A stretch of 64,000 bases of DNA, taken from the NCBI GenBank assembly GCA_965112735.1, contig OZ218952.1, forward strand, positions 3,038,001-3,102,000, read 5' to 3'. Each line of letters opens with the position of its first letter. The first letter of the stretch is position 1. Below are positions 35,501-44,226 of this stretch, piece after piece. The notes beneath the pieces were generated by a model. The model did not search any database and was not told the DNA's origin. It saw nothing but the letters and a program-made list of their open reading frames with translations. Made by a program: the position numbers and the translations under genes. Origin of the DNA: Phaeosaccion multiseriatum (Eukaryota; Ochrophyta, other classes).

Positions 35501-35746
35501 AGGTCGTCCCGGGGCCGGTCGACAGGGGCGCCAGTGAGTTACAGAGATTTGCACATCGGCAAGAAGAGGAGGAGGGGAGGGACAGTGTGTGTGGTGTGCA
35601 GGCAGGACGTCACAGAGGAGCGTCCACACATGCTGCTATGTGATACTGACGCGTGTGGTGGAGAGTATCACCTCGGCTGTCTGACGCCTCCTCTCACTGA
35701 GGTACCTGGGGGGGATTGGTTTTGTCCGGCGTGCCGCGAAGGGTAG
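32597..35746 (+). CDS. NHL-like / PHD-finger protein, probably chromatin-associated
   Basis: Exon 1 is 32597-34117 (507 codons, GAG|GTGAGT) and joins in phase to an exon from 34269. The last exon is open from 34667 and ends at TAG 35744-35746. The join between about 34480 and 34740 is unresolved. The N-terminal half has beta-propeller-like repeats (GGVAVVGDCVYICSSRDNKLYVV, HVMYVVDQGDHSVKMLW, FLFSDSGTQCIRLL) interrupted by a ~45-residue Glu/Lys tract. Next come a helical segment, a domain starting EGDLVYVKAANGSG that may be BAH-like, a Lys/Gly-rich basic patch and an acidic run. The C-terminus is a PHD zinc finger: CVVCRQDV...CDTDACGGEYHLGC...WFCPAC, all eight zinc ligands (C4HC3) present. The likely role is reading histone tails in the nucleus. 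An upstream exon cannot be excluded. Confidence 0.72.
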
Positions 35747-35802
35747 GCTAGTAGGTTGGCGCGCGCGAAAGAACTCTGAACTCTCCATTATAAAATGTAT
35801 AC

Positions 35803-35840
35803 ATGACGTATATATATATATATATATATACTATTTTTTT
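35803..35840. repeat. (TA)n tract downstream of the PHD gene
   Basis: A short AT dinucleotide run in the 3' flank, immediately followed by T- and A-rich sequence. It may hold 3'-end processing signals. Confidence 0.6.
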
Positions 35841-35952
35841 ATTATTTGTATACTATTTTGCGGTCCCAGCCACACACGATGGGCACTCAGGGCTGGGCAT
35901 CAGTCCCTCTTTCCCTCAGTCACCCCTAACCTGGAACCGAAGAGCTGGGTCA

Positions 35953-36128
35953 GGTTCCAGGTTCTGGCCGGCGTCAGCCGGTCAGGTTCCAGGTTCTGGC
36001 CGGCGCCAGCCGGCCGGGTTCCAGGTTCTGGCCGGCGTCAGCCGGCCGGGTTCCAGGTTCTGGCCGGCGTCAGCCGGCCAGGTTCCAGGTTCTGGCCAGG
36101 GTCGCCTCAGAACCTTGTCACGGGCCGA
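35953..36128. repeat. 32-bp hairpin minisatellite (right array) with inverted 21-mer at its edge
   Basis: About five copies of the same 32-bp unit as at 31352-31461, in the same orientation; some carry GCGTCAGCC in place of GCGCCAGCC. The array ends in CAGAACCTTGTCACGGGCCGA (36108-36128), the reverse complement (20 of 21) of the left-edge sequence. A lone hairpin core (GCCGGCGCCAGCCGGC) follows at about 36156-36171. Confidence 0.9.
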
Positions 36129-36176
36129 GAACCTGTCCAAGCTCCACCACATATCGCCGGCGCCAGCCGGCTATCT

Positions 36177-36225
36177 GCTATCGGCCGGCGGCCGATAGCA
36201 TGCTATCGAGAATGTGGTCGATAGC
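36177..36225. repeat. Two nested-style palindromes sharing GCTATCG ends
   Basis: At 36177-36199 the 10-bp arms GCTATCGGCC and GGCCGATAGC flank a 3-nt loop. At 36202-36225 the arms GCTATCGA and TCGATAGC flank an 8-nt loop. Both pairs are perfect. They lie between the right minisatellite array and the 3' end of the ankyrin gene. Confidence 0.85.
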
Positions 36226-36410
36226 AAGTCAGGGGTCGAAAGAGTGGCCCACATGGTATCCTTTGAAGCATCTGACGCGGGAGGACCTAGCTGAACTGGA
36301 GCTAAGGAGGGAGATCGACTTTACTGATGGACACTTGGACTTGCGGATCGACATTCGGTTCAGATCTGAAGCTACTAATATGCCAGAGATGAGCAAGAGG
36401 TGGGCGTGGT

Positions 36411-38066
36411 TTATGCCAAAAAGTCGGCGTCAGAAGGCACGTGCGAGCCAAACGCCGAGATGCCCTTTCTCGGCCGATCTCTGCTTCTGCCCCTGCTCCT
36501 GCTCTTGCTCCTGCCCTTGCTCCTTCTACGCGAGCTACGCGCGGCCTTGTTGCCTCCATCCTTTCCCTCCCCCTGCTGGTCCTTGTACGGCTGCTGCGAA
36601 GTCCGCTGATTGCTGCTACCTCCATCTCGGGAGCTTGCTGCTGGGGAAGGCGGCTCCGTCAGACGGCCTCTGCCACCACCACCACCACCGCAGCCATCGT
36701 CGGGCGAGGGGGAAGGTGAGGCGAGAGGAGAGGAGCGGTCCCGTTCGGCCTCTTCGCAGGTGATCCGCTCGAGGCGGACGGCGGGTTGCTTGACTCGAGC
36801 CTTCCTGTCAAGCGCCACTGCCTCCAGGGCCCGCGCTTGCGCCTCACACCCAAACCCCGCCTGACAGGACATCCAAACGGCCTCAAAAATATCGGCCAAA
36901 CTGTCTACAAAGAACTGCCAGGACGTCTTGGGACTCAGCATGTTCTGTAAGCGTCCCTTCTCCGTGGGCTTGAGAGAGCTGTCGTCTGCCCCCCACTCCA
37001 CGAGGTGCGGGACAAGATCATTGTGATCCCGAGTAATGGCGTGGTACAGCGCGGTGCAGCCTTTCCCATCAGCCTCATTCACGTCCACCCCATGCCGCGT
37101 CAGCAGCATCTGCAGAATGTCGGCTTGACCAGTCCTCGCAGCCACGTGCAAAGGTGTCCGCCCGTCAGCGTCTTGGCTGTTGCAGCTCGCGCCTGCCTTG
37201 AGCAGGAGGGCCAAGCAGTCGAGAGCTCCGTATTCCGCTGCCTTGTGGGACGCCTGCTGACCTCGCCCCGTCCTCAATGACCAATCCGCCCCGACCTCGA
37301 GCAAAGCCGCCACCACCTCTGGGCTCCGATTGACGCACGCCCAATGCAAGGCGGTGAAGCCCGAGGCGCCCGTGAGGTTAATTCCCTCCACTCCCCTTCC
37401 CCTGCTGTGCGTCTCCATCCCGACAAGAATCTCCTCGCAAACGACGAGGGGGGCGTCTGCGATTGCGGCCAGTACCAAGGCAGGGTGGCCCTCTCTGTTC
37501 GGTAGCAGCGGGTTGGCGCCCGCCTCGAGCAGTGTCTGGATGATGTCGATGTTCCCGTGCGTTACAGCGAGGTGGAGCGGAGTGTCACCATCAGTATTTC
37601 TCGCATCTAAGTCCAAAAAGCGTCCCGACCGGATCAAGGCACGTAGGCTGTCGCCAGAAGCAGCACAGGCAGTGTAGTGCAGCTCCGTGTTCCCAGCCGC
37701 GTCCACGGGAGGAGTGTGCTCCTCCCCGGCTGAGGCTTGTCGGCGCTCGTGACCAGCCTCGCCGCCAGACGCACCTCTTGGCGAACCATTGGCAGACCTT
37801 GGTGACGACAAACGAATCCTGCCGTACACGTTGGGCATAACCACCATCTCTCCACGAGCTACCGGGGAAGGCACGCTGTCATCATCAACAGGAGAGCGTG
37901 GTGACTCTTCCAAACTTGTCCATCTTCTTCTCCTCCGTTCGGGATCGATACTCTCCAGTCTCTCTCGTACACCAGGAGGAGGAGAGAAAGGCCCAGCTCG
38001 CAGCTTTCGATCGCTCTCTAGGATGACCGCCTCCCCCCCCGAACTTCCCCCGCTGCCGTCAGCCAT
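36411..38066 (-). CDS. Ankyrin-repeat protein with basic Arg/Ser C-terminus
   Basis: An uninterrupted 551-codon frame from ATG 38066 to a stop at 36411; no intron is needed. The first ~130 residues are Ser/Arg/Pro-rich and disordered. Six or so ankyrin repeats follow (TPLHLAVTHGNIDIIQTLLEAGA, FTALHWACVNRSPEVVAALLEVGA, TPLHVAARTGQADILQMLLTRHGVDV, TALYHAITRDHNDLVPHLVEWGA). A helical segment with two Cys comes next, then a Ser/Gly-rich and finally a strongly basic RS-like tail (SRRRSKGRSKSRSRGRSRDRPRKG written in short: repeated SR/RS). It is a protein-interaction scaffold, perhaps nuclear or RNA-associated given the RS tail; partners unknown. Head to head with the plastid-protein gene, 263 bp apart. 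Confidence 0.85.
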   Translation of the reverse strand: MADGSGGSSGGEAVILESDRKLRAGPFSPPPGVRERLESIDPERRRRRWTSLEESPRSPVDDDSVPSPVARGEMVVMPNVYGRIRLSSPRSANGSPRGASGGEAGHERRQASAGEEHTPPVDAAGNTELHYTACAASGDSLRALIRSGRFLDLDARNTDGDTPLHLAVTHGNIDIIQTLLEAGANPLLPNREGHPALVLAAIADAPLVVCEEILVGMETHSRGRGVEGINLTGASGFTALHWACVNRSPEVVAALLEVGADWSLRTGRGQQASHKAAEYGALDCLALLLKAGASCNSQDADGRTPLHVAARTGQADILQMLLTRHGVDVNEADGKGCTALYHAITRDHNDLVPHLVEWGADDSSLKPTEKGRLQNMLSPKTSWQFFVDSLADIFEAVWMSCQAGFGCEAQARALEAVALDRKARVKQPAVRLERITCEEAERDRSSPLASPSPSPDDGCGGGGGGRGRLTEPPSPAASSRDGGSSNQRTSQQPYKDQQGEGKDGGNKAARSSRRRSKGRSKSRSRGRSRDRPRKGISAFGSHVPSDADFLA

Positions 38067-38329
38067 TTCTCCGAGTATATTGCTCTGCTGCGGGGCTGTA
38101 CCCTCACTCTACGAAGTAGTCTTCCAAGGCAACACAATGACACATGATAAGACCTATACCATGAATTAAACCCAGCTTACACAAAGCTAAGAGGAGGAGG
38201 GGAGGGAGGAAGTCGGGGGAACAAGGTGGGACGGGTCGGGCTGTTAAAGGATCCGTTTGAGTTTCCGTTTCTGGATATCGTTTCTCTCTGCTCTAAAAAA
38301 ACCTTTCGACGCAGCTTTTTTTTTTTTAC
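38067..38329. promoter_or_regulatory. Shared upstream region of the ankyrin and plastid-protein genes
   Basis: 263 bp separate two divergent ATGs, so both promoters must lie here or overlap the genes. No TATA box stands out. A T-run at 38317-38327 directly precedes the plastid-protein ATG. Confidence 0.5.
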
Positions 38330-39582
38330 ATGCTAGAAGCGATGAAGGCCCCAGCGTGTTTGCTCTTGGTCGTGGCAGCGATCTCCGCTGGAAGTGGAGC
38401 TGCCTTCGTGGCCCCCGGCCTTGGAGGGCAGAGGGTGTGCAGTGCGAGCACTAGTAGGGGCAGGAGCGTGGACAGCTCAGGCAGCGTTTTATTTGCAGGA
38501 TTCGGTGCCGCAAAGGAGAAGAAGACGTCAGTGATTGGGACTGGGCTTGGGCCCTACAAGAAGCAGGTAACCCCTCCCCCCCCCCCCCCCCCGACGCATT
38601 TTGCTGTTGTTGGTGGGTCTCACTGCAATGCTCCTACTCACCGCCCCCTTCTTCACAACTCGCAACCGCTCCACATCCATCTGAGCAGACCAAAAACTTT
38701 CTCAACCTTGTCAAAGGCGGACGAGACAAGGTGTGCGTGAAGTTTGTGGCCACGCGAGGAGTGGACAAGGAATGGTTGAAAATAGGAGAGGTAGGTGATC
38801 TGGTGTGAGAGGGATTTAGATGCCTCAACCTCACCCATTCTCCCCCCATCTGTCTGTCCTTCTTCCATCATCAGGTTGGCGCCCCGGATGAGGCCACGAT
38901 ACCCGCAGCTGTGCAGGTGCGCACCTACTTTCCATCCTGCTGTCCATGGCAGCTGTCCCTCCCATGACCCGTAATTTATCTTCTCCTTGTACCGTACCCC
39001 CTCTTCGCCTGTGCAGGGCCAGAAGAAACTGCTTATCGAGTACGCGAAGGAACTGTACCCGGAGCTCCTGCTGGAAAAGGTCATCGAGGTTGGGGTGGGG
39101 GAGGACGAGGAGAACTTCACGGTCAGCCCAAAGGTGCGGGGGGCAGAGGGTAGAGGAACACGAGACAGAACCTACCAGCCCTTTTTAGAGGGTAGCACAC
39201 TCAGGGGAGCAAGGGTAGCGCAAGAAAAGGAGGATATCCGATTCAGTTCACGCCCCTCCTACGCTGCTGCTGCTCCTACTGAAGTAAAACAGTCCTCCAA
39301 GTACTGTTGCCATTTGAGATTCTGGAGTGTGAGCATCCCCATATCTAACCCTCCTCTGTTATCTTCCGCAATACGCAACTCGCTCCTCGCCCACCCCACC
39401 CTGCCCCGCCCCACCCCGCCCGACAGGTTGAGTACAAGGGCGAGCTCGTGGGTGTGAACCTCGACAAGAGGGCGTCAGGGTCCTTCTACGGCATGGACAA
39501 GGGAAGTAGCGCGGGGATGCCTGGGGATGGAGTTAAGGCGGACTCCATAGCGAAGGGAGGCGAGAAGAGAACAGGCTTGTGA
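38330..39582 (+). CDS. Plastid-targeted conserved small protein
   Basis: Five exons join in phase: 38330-38566, 38689-38790, 38875-38916, 39017-39133 and 39427-39582 (217 aa; 213 aa if the second ATG at 38342 is used, which gives the cleaner signal peptide). The N-terminus is a hydrophobic signal peptide (CLLLVVAAISAG) ending in AAFVAP, the AAF-type motif for crossing secondary-plastid membranes in stramenopile algae, followed by a Ser/Arg-rich transit segment. The mature part opens with a Gly/Phe/Lys patch, then VCVKFVATRGVDKEWLKIGEV, an Ala/Gln-rich helix, and VEYKGELVGVNLDKR. The layout resembles a short conserved cyanobacterial/plastid protein family of unknown function, recalled from memory and unconfirmed. 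Probably stromal. Confidence 0.78.
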
Positions 39583-39958
39583 GCAGGGAGGGACACAATC
39601 ATCACATCATCATGATTGATTCTGACAGAAACTTTTGTTGAGACCAGAGGCGAGACTGACTGGGTTGTGCTGTTCAGACGATGGCTCTGCTTTGTTGCTC
39701 AGGGATATCCCACTCACTCACTTGCTCCCTCTCCCACACTTTTGGATCGGGCAGCAGGCAAGTGAGGCATAGTTTGGAAGTTTTTTAAGTACATAAGATT
39801 TTAGAGCGTTTCGGTGGTCGGCCTTTCCACCAAACGCCTCGGCCATATCCTATCCATCCATCTCTGGCCTACCGACCCGAGCTAACCAAGTCAGTTTGGT
39901 CGGTCTGAATTGCCTGCTGCTTCGCTTCCTCCCTCCTCCTTCCTCCTGGACTCCCGCC
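39583..39958. other. 3' spacer between convergent genes
   Basis: 376 bp between the stop of the plastid-protein gene and the stop of the SmE gene. The composition is ordinary and somewhat AT-richer than the genes. No repeat or coding signal seen. Confidence 0.6.
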
Positions 39959-40744
39959 CTAGGCACTCGCAGACTGGATGAGCGTAATGGCGTCTCCCTT
40001 GAGTAGCGTTCTGCCCAAGTGCGTGCGCTTGTCTGTCTTGATCTCCACCTCCTCCGCGTCCTCTAGCACCAGGTTCATGTATTCGTCAAAGCCCAGGATG
40101 ACGCCCTCCATACGTAATGTAGTGTTCTCGTACAGCCAGATCTGCACTCGTGTTCTCTGTAGCCAGGGACGCGAGAGGGCGTGGTTACCAGCAGCAGCAG
40201 TAGTAGTAGTAGTAGTAGGAGGAGGAGGAGGAGGAGGAGGAAGAGTAGCAGTAGGAGCAGCAGCAGGGATGGTGAGAGTTGGTCGAGACAGCGAAGCGAG
40301 AAAGTATCATATGCAGGTCCCCAAGGATAGTTTTCAGAACACAACTATATCTCTTCTACTTGTGTTCACCTCCCCGTCCCCTCTCTTTCTCCTCGCTCTG
40401 CCAGGTCGGTCGGTGGTGGCAGGTCGGAACAGTAGCGAAATAAGTCCCATGCAGGCAGAGGCCTCCAAAGAGATCGAGAACCCTACCTATGCTACTTTCT
40501 TGCCTATCCCTTCTGCTCCTAATCTCCCCCGGGCCCCTCCCTTTCCCTATCGCTGTGCCAAATCAATCGGTTGCCCACCCTGCCTCACCCCCCACCGCGT
40601 CTCCCCTCCATCTTGCTCCCACTCCTCACTTACTTTTTGCAAGAAGCGGAAGATTAAACTAATTGGCTGAGTCATGACCTTCTTTACCTTCCCGCCCCCC
40701 ATGCCCCCGCCCGGCCCACCCCGGAAGCCTCCCCGACCCGACAT
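39959..40744 (-). CDS. SNRPE: Small nuclear ribonucleoprotein SmE
   Basis: Two exons, 40744-40634 and 40156-39959, join in phase 0 to give 102 residues; animal and plant SmE are ~90. The Gly/Arg-rich start is followed by [16 protein letters not shown] (family KVMVQPINLIFRYLQ) and, across the intron, [21 protein letters not shown], the Sm1 motif [14 protein letters not shown], and the Sm2 motif [15 protein letters not shown]. This is nearly the textbook SmE sequence. SmE is one of seven proteins forming the Sm ring on U1, U2, U4 and U5 snRNAs. The 477-bp intron contains a (GGA/GTA)n stretch at about 40197-40260. Head to head with BolA, 286 bp apart. Confidence 0.95.
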
Positions 40745-41030
40745 CTTGCTCGCTTCTCCTCCAAGAGCAAGGCCTTTTCTCCTTCTTTGCCGGCTGCGGG
40801 CTCGTTTCCTCCTCCTTTTCCTTTTCCTCCTCCTCCTCCTTCCCCTCTCCTTAGTCAAACAGTAGCAGGGGGGGGCAAAGACTGCTGATATCTCCCTCAA
40901 TTGTCGGTCGCCGCCAGAGGTGAAGATCCAATTGAGATTTTCCCGGGGGGAGGGGGGTTGAAGCACCAACACGGGAAGAAGCGCCCCACGGGTTTTCTTC
41001 TCCTTTTTCTCCTTTTTATATCTCTTGTCT

Positions 41031-42178
41031 ATGCTCTTGCTCTTGAGTGCTGTACGCCGAGGAGTGTCTGCGAGCCCAGCGTGTGCCCCTTGTAATTTTT
41101 TCCAGCCGCGCAGGTTCGCAATAACCCAAAGAGTAGCTATGACTGGCGGGCCTTTGCAGCAGAGCATGGAAGCCAAGCTCCGGGCCACGCTGTCCCCTGT
41201 ACACCTCGAGGTGGGCGTGTGTAGGGCGAAATGCATTGGGGAGTGCGGGAGGGAGGGAGGAAGGTCGGGAGAAGGCTATGGGTAGGGAGGGGTAGAGGTC
41301 GAGAGGGAGTTAGAAGGACCTTGGGTCCCTCCCTTGCCTCTTTTCCTTTTCAGCCCTACGGCCTAACCGCGACTCCGCCAGCCCCATGCCACGCCCCCGA
41401 GTGTTTAGTTCTCGACGCGCATGTTCCTCTTCGATGCTTTCGTTTCTAATGTCTCGACACCTTTACGTGATACCACACACACAGATCATCAACGAAAGCA
41501 GTCTCCACAATACGCCAGAAGGGGCGGAGAGCCACTTCAAAGTCATTGTGGTCTCAGAGGCGTTTACATCCAAGGCGCTCATCGCTCGCCACCGCATGGT
41601 GAACGCCGCCCTCGCGGACGACTTGGAGAGGGAGGTAAGAGCTCGTGGGGAGGGAGACACGGCTCGCACATAGGGAGAAGACACGGCGGCTGTGGGGGCT
41701 AAGAGCTCGTACGTAGGGAGGATAGCAGGAGTAGTGCACGCCATCGAACACATCAGTCAAGGGGATGGTAGCCGCGAGGGCGTCTTCCTAGCCTGATTTC
41801 GATGCAGACATCCAGATCGACACTTCTCCCTGGCTCGCAAGCCTCTTGCCACATGCTGCGGCTTGTCTGGAGGCCTACAAGGCTTGAAGAAAGAGCTGCT
41901 CTTTCACGGTCCATTCCATTCTCTCTGCGCCTCCTTAATCACTGTAATACCCCGGTCTCTCCTCCTCGCCCCCCCCGCCCCACCGCCCTCTGTGGGGCTA
42001 CGTTTGGCGGCCGTAGGGAGGAATCCACGCGTTGAGCATGACGACCAAGACTCCTGAGCAATGGGAGGCCTCCGGAGGCAAGGTGGATCCCTCTCCCAAG
42101 TGTGCGGGAGGCATGAAGCGAGAAGCGGAGGCCAAGGCAGCTGCAGAGGCTGCAGCAGCCAAAGCGGACAGTGCATGA
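41031..42178 (+). CDS. BOLA1: Mitochondrial BolA-family protein (BOLA1-like)
   Basis: Three exons, 41031-41210, 41485-41634 and 42017-42178, join in phase 0 (163 aa). I chose ATG 41031 over the in-frame ATG 41139 because the extra 36 residues form a basic, hydrophobic, acid-free presequence (MLLLLSAVRRGVSA...QPRRFAITQRVA). The BolA core is clear: KLRATLSPVHLEV, NESSLH, ESHFKVIVVSEAF, LIARHRMVNAALADDL, IHALSMTTKTPEQW. The tail SPKCAGG matches the SPPCLGG ending of BOLA1. The His in RHRMVN is the conserved cluster-binding residue. It partners with monothiol glutaredoxin in mitochondrial iron-sulphur cluster delivery. The C-terminus adds an Ala/Lys/Glu helix not usual in the family. Confidence 0.92.
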
Positions 42179-42439
42179 GGAAGTGCGCCCTGGGCCATTG
42201 AAAGCAACCTGACGGGAGGGGAGAAAGGACAACCCTGACCTGATCGAAGTGAGTTGGGACGTGGGACTTGAGTGGCTGCTGCTCGTAGTGGCGTTGAGAG
42301 ACAAGACTGACCTGACTTGATTTGACTGCACACACTTGTCATCATCGGCCGGAAACGACACAGCAGCCACACACGCAGCGAGCGACACATGCCAGTAGCG
42401 AGCATCATCACGTTTGGGCCCGGTCGGTGTGTGTGTGTG

Positions 42440-42477
<38 letters not shown>

Positions 42478-43399
42478 ATCTTGGAAGCCGCCCACCTGCG
42501 GTGCACTCGGCGCTTCCCAAGCTTTAGAAACACTGTCTATCTTCGATGTCGTGTTGTCTTGGAGGATGCTTGGTGCCATGTACTTGGCCCGTGCAGCCCA
42601 TTCCATAGCAGCTACAGAGGGCGGGTGCAGCATCCAGTTTGCATGTACCTTGTAGAAGCGTATAGTAGGACGACCGTCTAACCACACACCACACTCTGCT
42701 CCATGTAGTAGGGCGACCCACCAACCACACGCCGCACTTACATTCACCCTGTCACTCTGCGGTGCGGGTTGTGGAGCACCCTTGCGAGAGGGCTGAGGGT
42801 TGAGGGGTCAACCCGGGAGGGAGGGCGCGCATTTTGTTTTTGCCCTGAAGAAAGCAGATTTGAGACTGGCAAAAAGTCGTCGCAATCGTGTAAGCGGATA
42901 TAATACATAAATGTAAGTACAAGTCAAACGTGGCAGAGGAGGTGGTGGTGCCATCGCATCGCTGCCAACTGTGGGAAGGATTGCGCCCACAGAAGGACCA
43001 GTTCAACCCCACCGGGCCGCACACTCGGGGGGTCTGGAATCCTGCGGGTGGGTTCCCCTTCCCCATAAGGGGAAACACATCCTACACCGAGGAGAGCTCG
43101 CTCCGGGCGATGAGGCAGCCCTCCAAACGACTTGGGTGGAGAAATGATCCCATCCCCTTCTTCCTCTGCTGCTGATACTGTTGCACTTGCTCCTCTTAAC
43201 CCCGGTGGGGGTGCTGCTGCTGCGCTTGCTCCTCGCTGCCGATGGTCAAAAGACTGAATCATCGTCGCAACGTCCGTCCGCTCCATAGCTCCACTCCACA
43301 GTCCCCAATTCCGCCCTTGGAGACGAGAACCATGGCCTCCCCACCGTCTCGCTCAGCCCTTGGGAACCCTCCCCGAACAGTCCCGGAACAGTCACCAAA
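42179..43399. other. Intergenic region with (GT)n, between BolA and CRAL-TRIO 3' ends
   Basis: 1.2 kb between two convergent genes. It holds a (TG)n array at about 42427-42477 and otherwise ordinary sequence. Several overlapping open frames on both strands show no family signal and disagree in frame, so none is annotated. A short direct repeat of the type ACCACACACCACACT / ACCACACGCCGCACT occurs at about 42681-42740. Confidence 0.55.
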
Positions 43400-44165
43400 T
43401 CAGCCCTCGGGAACGGGGACCATTGTCTCTCCGTTATCGGCCAAGACCTTGAGCACATGAGCTCGCATGTCAAGCTCCCAAGGTGAATCAAGCAGGGCTT
43501 TGGAGCTCCCTGCCCCTCCCTCTTCCCCTCCACCGTACTCCCTCGGCAACTGGGCTTCATCAATTCGTTGCATCAACTCCTTCTTTACTTTTCCTTCCAC
43601 GCACACCCGTATCTTGGCCCGCTGCGTCTCATTCAGCAGCGGTTTCACCAGCGCAAAGACAATGTTGAACCAACGTGGGACGTTGATGATGTAAATGCAC
43701 TCACTCCTTGCCGGGTAGTGCGTAGACATCATTGTCACTGCTCTGATGATGAAGGCTTTCACGTCGGCGCTAATTGAAGTGAGGGCCACTCCTTTCATAT
43801 CCATGACAGAGCATGTGCGATCCTCGTCTCTGGGGTTAATGACTCTCCACAGGTACTCCATCTGAGAGGGGCAAGGGTGTGGGTGTGGGTGTGGGGGGGG
43901 GGGGTGTATGTGTATGTATGTGTGTGTGCGCGTGCGTGTGTGTGTGCGTATATGTATGTATGCGTATGTGTGTGAGCGCGTATTGGAGGGTGTGTATGTG
44001 CATCAGTCAGGGCCATTCGCATACCACATGGCGGGTGGGAGAAAGAAGCCCGACGGAACGGCTTTCCTCTGCCACTTGGCCGCCACTGCTCCTCTCGACG
44101 TAACGTTCACCCCCCCCCCCCTCCCGCACACACGCACCATACACAACAACAACAACAACAACAAT

Positions 44166-44226
<61 letters not shown>

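Noticed and set aside
31352-36100. 32-bp palindromic direct repeats read as a CRISPR-like array
   Set aside because: The units are contiguous with no unique spacers, the genome is eukaryotic, and no cas-like gene is present.
36200-36410. Short plus-strand frame (starting MLSRMWSIASQG) after the palindromes
   Set aside because: It runs on into the antisense of the ankyrin gene with no stop or splice logic and no recognisable domain.
41998-42747. A 249-codon minus-strand frame opposite BolA exon 3
   Set aside because: It overlaps the conserved BolA exon, contains a (TG)n-derived Thr/His run, and has no family signal.
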